Below the pieces are notes generated by a model that ran no database searches, was not told where the DNA came from, and saw only the letters and a program-made list of their open reading frames with translations. A program made the translations under genes and the position numbers. Below are positions 57,772-64,000 of a stretch of 64,000 bases of DNA, piece by piece (positions within the stretch are counted from its first letter, which is position 1; each line of letters begins with the position of its first letter). The stretch spans positions 1-64,000 of the forward strand of contig NW_025955088.1 in assembly GCF_022376445.1 (NCBI RefSeq), read 5' to 3'. The stretch is from Fomitopsis serialis. Taxonomy: Eukaryota > Basidiomycota > Agaricomycetes > Polyporales > Fomitopsidaceae.

Positions 57772-58545
57772 CTACGCCTCGTTCAGGGTCTCCGCCTCCT
57801 TATCCTCGTCGCCAAACTCGCGCACCCCACAGCACTCGCACACCGTCACGCTGAGCAGGATCATGCCCGCGAACAGACATATCACCGCCGCGAGGATCAT
57901 CCACACGCCCGGGCCCCAGCTGACGGCGTACACGTAGTTCGAGAGCGCGGCGATCTTGATGCGTCCGATGATACCGAGTGCGAGGTCGATCGCGAAGACG
58001 AGGGCGCCGACGAGGAGGGTGATGATGGACAGCACGAGCGAGATGATGCACATCGCGTGGGATTCGAGGAAGAGCGAGGTGAACACGCTCGCGAACGCGA
58101 GTCCCGCAGTGATCGGGTGGAGGACGAGGATGCCGGTAAGCACCTCGTCGACGTCCTCAACGAGAGTGGGGTAGCCGGTTATGTTGAGGATACTCTCGGG
58201 GATGGTGTAGCCCAGCGTCGGGCCGTAGCACTCGACGAAGCCAGGGAGCTCGCTGTAGGCGCAGACGCCCCAGACGCCGAAGCGGAGGTCCGTTGCGGTC
58301 GTAGAGGGGACGGTTCCATCTTCCTGGGTGAACTGGATGCGGAAGATGAAGATGTCCTTGATGATGGGCGTGGAGAGCGCGACGAGGAGATAGAGCAGGA
58401 ATGCGGAGAAGAAGAGGAAGCAGGTGGTGAGCGAGATCCAGATGTACTTCTTGAGCGGACGCGGAGGGCGCGAACGCAGCTCCTTGAAGCTCTGGACGCT
58501 GCGGGAGTTCTTGAGCCGCTCGAAGCCTTTCTCGATGGCGACCAT
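57772..58545 (-). CDS. SUR7/PalI (Rim9-like) membrane protein
   Basis: An intronless gene of 257 codons with four transmembrane segments: IWISLTTCFLFFSAFLLYLLVAL, TAGLAFASVFTSLFL, CIISLVLSIITLLVGALVFAIDLAL and WMILAAVICLFAGMILLSVTV. The first extracellular loop has the family signature W-G-x-C-AYSELPGFVEC, two Cys around a conserved turn. These proteins sit in eisosome-linked plasma-membrane patches or act in ambient-pH sensing (PalI/Rim9). The C-terminal tail is short and acidic (EFGDEDKEAETLNEA), without the long PalI tail, so SUR7-like is preferred. A 313-codon ORF on the other strand is its antisense shadow. Confidence 0.88.
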   Translation of the reverse strand: MVAIEKGFERLKNSRSVQSFKELRSRPPRPLKKYIWISLTTCFLFFSAFLLYLLVALSTPIIKDIFIFRIQFTQEDGTVPSTTATDLRFGVWGVCAYSELPGFVECYGPTLGYTIPESILNITGYPTLVEDVDEVLTGILVLHPITAGLAFASVFTSLFLESHAMCIISLVLSIITLLVGALVFAIDLALGIIGRIKIAALSNYVYAVSWGPGVWMILAAVICLFAGMILLSVTVCECCGVREFGDEDKEAETLNEA

Positions 58546-59799
58546 AGTTGAGAGAGTAGTGGTACGGGGGGTTGAGGGAGTCGAGGACTGGGTGCAACGC
58601 AGAGGGTATATGAGAAGAGAAGGAGGGTGCGTGGAGGTCTCCTGGGAACTGCGAGGAGAGGCTCTTGAGGTTGTGGGCAGACAGTGGCCTCAGTCGCACG
58701 GCGAAGAGGAAGCCAGAGAAGCCAGCTGAGCAAAGGTCGCCATGACCAAGGACGTCGACCGATATGGCTGGGCTGATCAGAACGTGCGCCGGTCACCGAC
58801 ACATGATCCCTCCTTCCGGTCCCTGCAGGGACGCCCAGTTGTATTCACCATTTTCCGCCTCGAGCGACAAGGGTGTTGTTGGACGAGACACATATCCAAC
58901 ATACCGTTCAATAGTGCAAGCCTCGCCCCAATGTCGCCTTGCGTTGTGTCGACCGCTCTTCCGTGCTGTCCACACGAGGTCAGTTCCCAGTTTAACTGAC
59001 AGTTTCGGAAACGCACGACTTCATTGACTGAGAATAACTCGGCAACGATGCAAATACATAGTAGTGTGTTGAATGTACCGAACGCGAAAGCCGGTCACGT
59101 AGTCGTTCGCGCTCGTGCGGGAGAAGGAAGATGGTGGTGGCTCGAGGTCAAGGTAGGTGCTGTGTTCATTGGTACGATGTGTTCTTTGAGTATGCACAGC
59201 TCGGCATGTCAGGGAGTACACTACGGTCAGAGACGGGAGCGGGCGCCTGAGGCGATCGGCGGGCTGTGATTGGCTGGCGGGTGAAAAAAGTTGCCTTCTT
59301 TCGATCGTCCGTCTCTCTTTCTTTTCGTACGACCATACGTCCGCCTCCCCGCGGGGACACTCACATCGCAAACCGGGGCCTGCTCTCAGCGTGCGTGGCG
59401 GCGGAACAGCGCACTCACCACGGTCCGTGGCACAGCGCGCGCAGTGAGTGTCAGTCGCCTCCCGTTGGAGCCGTTACCCGTGTTCCCCTGTCGAAACGGC
59501 CCGCTCGCAGTGGACGCCTTCCTGTGCTGCAACTAGCGCCGGATCGAACAAGGCACGGTGAGTGTCGCTCGCTTTCCAGTGCAGTTACAGCTCACCTCAC
59601 TCCCTTCTCCACGTCCCCGCATGACCGTTCCGCGCGTTCTCGAAGGCCCAAAAGTGCGTCCACACCCCGTACCGCGCACGACCACCTTCGACCGGCGGAC
59701 ACTTTTGAACAGGCGCAGTCCAGTCGTCGTGCCAGCGGCGAGTACGCGGACAGCGGACATGGTGCGCGTCGCAACACTCGTACTCCACGTCGCCTCCCA
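58546..59799. other. gene-free stretch
   Basis: Promoter side of the SUR7/PalI gene, then 1 kb without motifs. ORFs of 100-250 codons on both strands are Arg/Pro/Ser-rich translations of GC-rich repeat DNA. Confidence 0.4.
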
Positions 59800-61312
59800 A
59801 CCTCGCTCGCCGGACGTCGATGTATGGTCACATCGCCGTTTGCCGCGACCACGACGACTTGTCGGACAGGTACACCGTCCTCGCGGCTTGCCCGGCCTTG
59901 TGGATGTCCGCTGGCACGCCGTTCTCGCCCACAACACGACCTGCAGCCTCCTAGTCGACAAAGAACAGTGGCACGAGCGTGTAGAACGCGGCGACAGCTG
60001 GCCCTGTGATCGCGTGAAGCCTTGACTGCATCCAATACAGCGGGACGTGGCGGCCTCGTCTCCCGGCTTGGCCGTCTCGCTGGACGCGAATACATGGCGA
60101 TATTGGCCAAGTGCAGACCGCCGACGACGGGTGATCTCGCGGAATGCCGCAGACACGACACGTCCGTCCTCCCCATCATCGTGCGACCCCTCTTCGAGCT
60201 TCCTTGGACCCTGCTCGCCGGACGCCGATACGTGGTGACATTATCGTTCGCGCTGATTGCAGCCTGGACGACCCCATGCCATTGCTCTGCAACCCCGTTG
60301 GCCGGATGCAGACACCGTCGTTCACCGCGGCAGTGAAGACCCACGTACAGACAGACTGCGACTGCGGACAACGACGAATGGCGCAGGGCAGGGACCTGCA
60401 ATGCGTCCGTCCGACGGGCTCCGCTCGCCGGACGCCGATACATCGTTACATTGTCGGTCGCAGGCTCCAGGCAGTCCAGTGACGAACCGGAGCGGAGGAT
60501 GACGACATCAAGCTTGCTGCATATCGGGGCAACGAGCGACTCGGGAGCATCGACGAACATACACAGAGCAGGACGGATGATGCCCCTGGGGACCCTGCTC
60601 GCCGGACGGCGATACGTCGTGACATCGTCGTTCGCAGCGACTGCAACTTGACGCGCAGGGCGTGGAGACGCAACGCAGGCCTCGACTGCAGCCGGACCGC
60701 CACACCTTGCTCATAACCCGGCTGGCCCAGTACAGGCTGTAGACGAGGGGGGAGATGCCAAGGAGGACTTGCGCAGTGTAACCACACGCAACGCGTCCGT
60801 TGTCCCGATCTCCGTACCGTCTTCTCTGCACCTCGTCCAGCGCCCTCTCATCCCGCTCGCCTCGAGGTCGCCGCGTGCGAGGGTGACGGGCTATTGACAA
60901 CTACCGCAGGCCGGATGACACCCCTGGGGACCCTGCTCGTGGGACAGCGATACATCGTTACATCGTCAATCGCGCGCCGAGCAGGCAGCGCAGGCTACTG
61001 CCCACACCCCGGCGACGAGCCTCAGTGTGGGGCTCGGGTGGGTAACACCGACGAGAGTGGTGCGCAGCGGGGGTGGGTTCCTAGTGGCCCTGCTCGCCGG
61101 ACGGCGATACGTCGTTACATTGCCGATCGCGTGCCGTGTCGGAGGCAACTGGGCAGCGCAGGCAACTGCCTACGCCCCGGCAACGAGGGTCGCGGGAGGG
61201 TAACGCCGGCGAGAGTGACGCGCGGCGGACGAAGAAGACGTGCGGCGGGGATGAGTTCCCAATGGTCCCGCTCGCCGGACGCCGATACGTCGTGACATTG
61301 CTGGTCATGAAC
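59800..61312. repeat. irregular array of a 45-50 bp repeat
   Basis: At least eight copies of a core CTCGCCGGACGCCGATAC followed by GTCGTGACATTGTCGTTCGC-like sequence: about 59802, 60073, 60210, 60421, 60595, 60929, 61089 and 61269, plus weaker forms near 60298. Spacing varies from about 135 to 335 bases. The last two copies also share longer upstream sequence (GCAGCGCAGGC..ACTGCC, CCCCGGC, GGGTAAC), indicating true units of about 170 bases. Long ORFs on both strands here (up to 322 codons) have no protein character. Confidence 0.8.
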
Positions 61313-61745
61313 AGCGGGGTGCTCGGACGTCGACTGCTAACGGTGCAGTGCTGGTGTATGAAAGCCCAGGTCAGTGGTGGCCACTCTAGAACCAGCAAGC
61401 AGAGTTGACTGACCAGGCGAGCTGCGCGACGCGACGCGTCTAAGGGCTTCGTGACATGGTCAAGCACATGCAAGTCGTCCGGAGTCACTACGGATGGTCG
61501 TCGGCTCCCACAAACGAACGTCAACGTCACATCAGATCGGCGGTGGGACATTCGCGCGATGTTAGCCTGTGATAGGCTAGGTCAGTGGTGAACGCTGACA
61601 GAGGTGTGGACTAACCAGGATGTGTGCGAACGGGCTGCCGTTTCGGCCGCCTGGGACACGTCGGGCGCGGGCGGTGAGAGGCGGGCGACCCGGATGTCTG
61701 ACCGTTGCGCATCGTCCGAGCATGTCGGTTTGACCTGCGGGAAAC

Positions 61746-62020
61746 GAGGTAAGCTATGGCTAACAGCGTGCACCTAGGAACGCAGGCTCACCGGGCGGGT
61801 TCACGCTGGGCATGGATGTTGCTCTCTGCCGCCCGCAACACTCCAAGGATCGGGCGTGCATTCCGGGCAGCGCTGGGCATCCACGGGGACCGGGCGACTC
61901 TCGTATGAAGAACGTTGATGTATAGATCACGGGATACTGGTCCTGCGTCGACCGGTGCAAGGCGAGGTAAGCTACGGCTCCTCACAAGCACGCAGTAGGG
62001 ATGAACTCACCAAGCGGGAC
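61746..62020. repeat. two similar segments about 222 bp apart
   Basis: GAGGTAAGCTATGGCT at 61748 and GAGGTAAGCTACGGCT at 61970 are each followed after about 20-25 bases by an ACGCAG/GGAACGCAGG element and CTCACCGGGCGGG or CTCACCAAGCGGG. Degenerate direct repeat, no coding role seen. Confidence 0.5.
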
Positions 62021-62452
62021 GTGATCGGCAGACATAGACGTGCAGCAATACGTCGTCGGCACATGGGTCTAGCAACCGAATGAGGCCCGTACAATCCCGC
62101 CAAAGTGAGAATGGGGCGTCGCCGGTCTTCCGGGATGCCCACCACGGTATTGCAGGGCTGCAATGGCCTTGTCGGCTGTCGGACGGCGGGTGTTCGTGCG
62201 ATTCTCCGCACGGACGCCTGGCGAGCGTTGGCCGGCAATCTCGCTCGCTCAGCCAGAGGATGCGCAAGCTGTCGGAAATGCGTCAGTCACTAGTGAGACG
62301 AGCGGGTCGACGACGAACCTCTGCGCAGACTACGTGCCCTCGGGGACTCGCCGGCGATGCTCTTCCACGTCGTCTGGCCAGCCGAGCGGGGCATAGAGCC
62401 AGGCGTTCGACACCGAGTTTGTGCGTGACCGGGAAGGCTGCTGTCGGGGAAG

Positions 62453-62473
62453 CGAGTGAGTGAGTGAGTGAGA
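62453..62473. repeat. (GAGT)n microsatellite
   Basis: Five consecutive GAGT/TGAG units in an otherwise non-repetitive stretch. Confidence 0.7.
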
Positions 62474-64000
62474 CATGACGTCGAGAACAGAGCATACCTG
62501 CTGCGACACATGCATTTCATGCTCCGTTGGGCATGCGGGAGAGGATCTGTCATAGACAAATGTCAGTAGTTGCGAGCTGAGATAATTAAGTTCACTAAGT
62601 ACCTGTGCGACAACGAAGTCAAGCATGACATAGTGAATGGGATGGAATGTAGCATAGTAGGGCATAGTGACATAAGGATGGACAAGGCTGCGAGCACGAA
62701 GGGCCAGGATACTTATAGTGTATTTTTATTTTCTATCGTCAGACCACTGGCCGCTCAATTTCTGCTGCCGGTTTCAGTGTCTCAGCCACAGCTATTGTCC
62801 TTAAGCGCTCTCCGCTGTTCCGAGGATTGGTGACTGATGGCGGCTAAGGCCCCTGTTTTGGAAGTGTTCCTTGGCACATATTCAGCTCATGCCTCTTTTC
62901 TTTCCATTGCCTCTTTTTATCTTATAGCCTCACATGTACATAGAACTCACAATGAATCCATTTTGAAGGCTGACAGACTTGCAGTCTCGGAGACGAGAGT
63001 CTGACCTCACAGATCTCAGATCAGGCAATTAGGCCTGAAACACTTCTACGCGAGCCGGGGGTTCCGAGGCGGATGAGTCTCGTTCCGTAATTCCGCGGTG
63101 GGAAGGGCATCACTACCCGAGGATACCAGCCGGCCTTGGAATAGCCCAATTCCGGAAGATATCCTCGGAGAACAGTGTCCTCCCCGAGGATGACAAACAT
63201 GTATTCCGGCTTTCTATGCAATGTCACTTGTATGACACAGAGAAAATACCATAGATGAGTATACTGACAGTGTCCCATTGTCGTAACAATCACGGCCGGC
63301 GGGACTCGACTCGGACTCAGACTCGCAGATACTTACTATTGAAGAGTACTAGCTATTGTTGGCCTACACGGCCATATTCACATACCAATCCAGCATATGC
63401 ACAGTCTGCATATCTTAAGCACTTCACGGCGGACATGGAGGATTGCCGCTGCAGTGACGGATGAGGTGCGAGTCAAACGAAGGCGGGTGGATGAGACCGA
63501 GATTGCAGCCCGATGGCCAAACACGAGGCTCTTGACCGCTGTGGCGGCGGGCGCCTATTTCGCCGTCCTCCTTCGTCCTCTTTCCTGTCCTCCTCTGCTG
63601 CGAACAGTCATGTCTCTGCACTCGGAGCTTTTCGCCCAGACGTTCCATGATCTTGGTAGCGTTCCCCAGCATCTGGTTGTCAGCTCCTATGTAACATCCT
63701 CGCTGTTGTCCATTGTTCTTGCATTGCCCCGAAAGAACTGCCTGCTATGGATTCCCGACCTGATTGTGAGCTTTACGTGCGCATACCCGAAGAACATATG
63801 TCTAGGTAGGCGCCCACATGCCATCCATCAAACACTAAGGAACAGTGCTGTCCGGCGATGGCCAACTCGCCGTCGGAGTGTTCTTTACAGATGGGTCACA
63901 CAGGCGAGGCAAGACGCGAGCGAGGCGAGGGAAATTCGGCGCATCAACACCCGGCGCGGCACGGAGTTTATTCTGAAACATGGTACGATGTATCCTGGGA

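Larger units (their letters stand above)
61313..64000. other. gene-poor end of window
   Basis: Contains a pair of similar segments (61746 and 61970), a (GAGT)n run and a hairpin (63117-63168). ORFs are below 130 codons and unrecognised. A gene starting near 63610 and running out of the window cannot be excluded. Confidence 0.4.

Noticed and set aside
57610..58551. 313-codon ORF on the plus strand
   Set aside because: It is antisense to the SUR7/PalI gene, rich in Arg/Glu/His and caused by codon bias. The minus strand has clear transmembrane and Cys signatures.
59592..60560. 322-codon minus ORF and 247-codon plus ORF over the repeat array
   Set aside because: Low-complexity Arg/Ser/Pro/Val translations of a GC-rich DNA repeat, with no domain and several overlapping frames equally open.
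59800..61312. CRISPR-like array
   Set aside because: Repeat copies are imperfect, spacing is uneven (135-335 bases) and the DNA is eukaryotic.

Overview
The window is nuclear DNA of a filamentous basidiomycete, most likely an agaricomycete of polypore type. That is an inference from several things: dense 45-75 bp GT-AG introns, microexons, three cytochrome P450 genes, a GMC oxidoreductase, a DUF6534 membrane protein and a short Cys-rich metallothionein. I saw no rRNA, supportable tRNA, CRISPR array or complete transposon.

Layout. 0-1.4 kb is the 3' part of an eIF4G gene that breaks at a one-base frameshift. 2.4-21.1 kb is a duplicated landscape. A zinc-independent enoyl-reductase/quinone-reductase-like MDR gene occurs three times (A minus at 2.55-3.82 kb, B plus at 16.73-18.00 kb, C plus at 19.63-20.90 kb), each with copied promoter and 3' flank. 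A second, unrecognised gene occurs twice (6.1-7.3 kb and 13.1-14.3 kb). Together they form two roughly 5 kb arms in inverted orientation, enclosing four ordinary conserved genes: D-glycerate 3-kinase, RER1, a steroid 5-alpha-reductase-like enzyme and a probable N-myristoylated protein. Copy C is an extra tandem copy outside the right arm.

21.6-37.8 kb is an accessory, metabolism-type stretch: a CYP63-like P450, an MCT-type MFS transporter, an ent-kaurene-oxidase-like P450, a GMC oxidoreductase and a DUF6534 protein. The upstream region of the MFS gene is present again in inverted orientation 9 kb away, with the copy ending at the start codon. The transporter, P450 and GMC gene lie between these two arms. 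A paralogue of the second P450 sits at 53.9-56.0 kb.

38.5-53.4 kb is mostly housekeeping: TRAPPC11, an omega-like GST, the ubiquitin-like Hub1/UBL5, a PTRHD1-type peptidyl-tRNA hydrolase assembled here from six exons, a 35-residue metallothionein and a BTB/POZ protein. 57.8-58.5 kb encodes a SUR7/PalI membrane protein. 59.8-61.3 kb is an irregular array of a roughly 45-50 bp repeat with no believable gene. The last 2.7 kb is gene-poor.

Functional reading (inference): reductase, P450, GMC oxidase and exporter genes near each other fit secondary-metabolite or detoxification chemistry, but no backbone synthase (terpene cyclase, PKS, NRPS) is visible. Coordinates of multi-exon genes run from start to stop codon and include introns. 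Splice sites were read by eye using GT-AG borders, reading-frame phase and family motifs.
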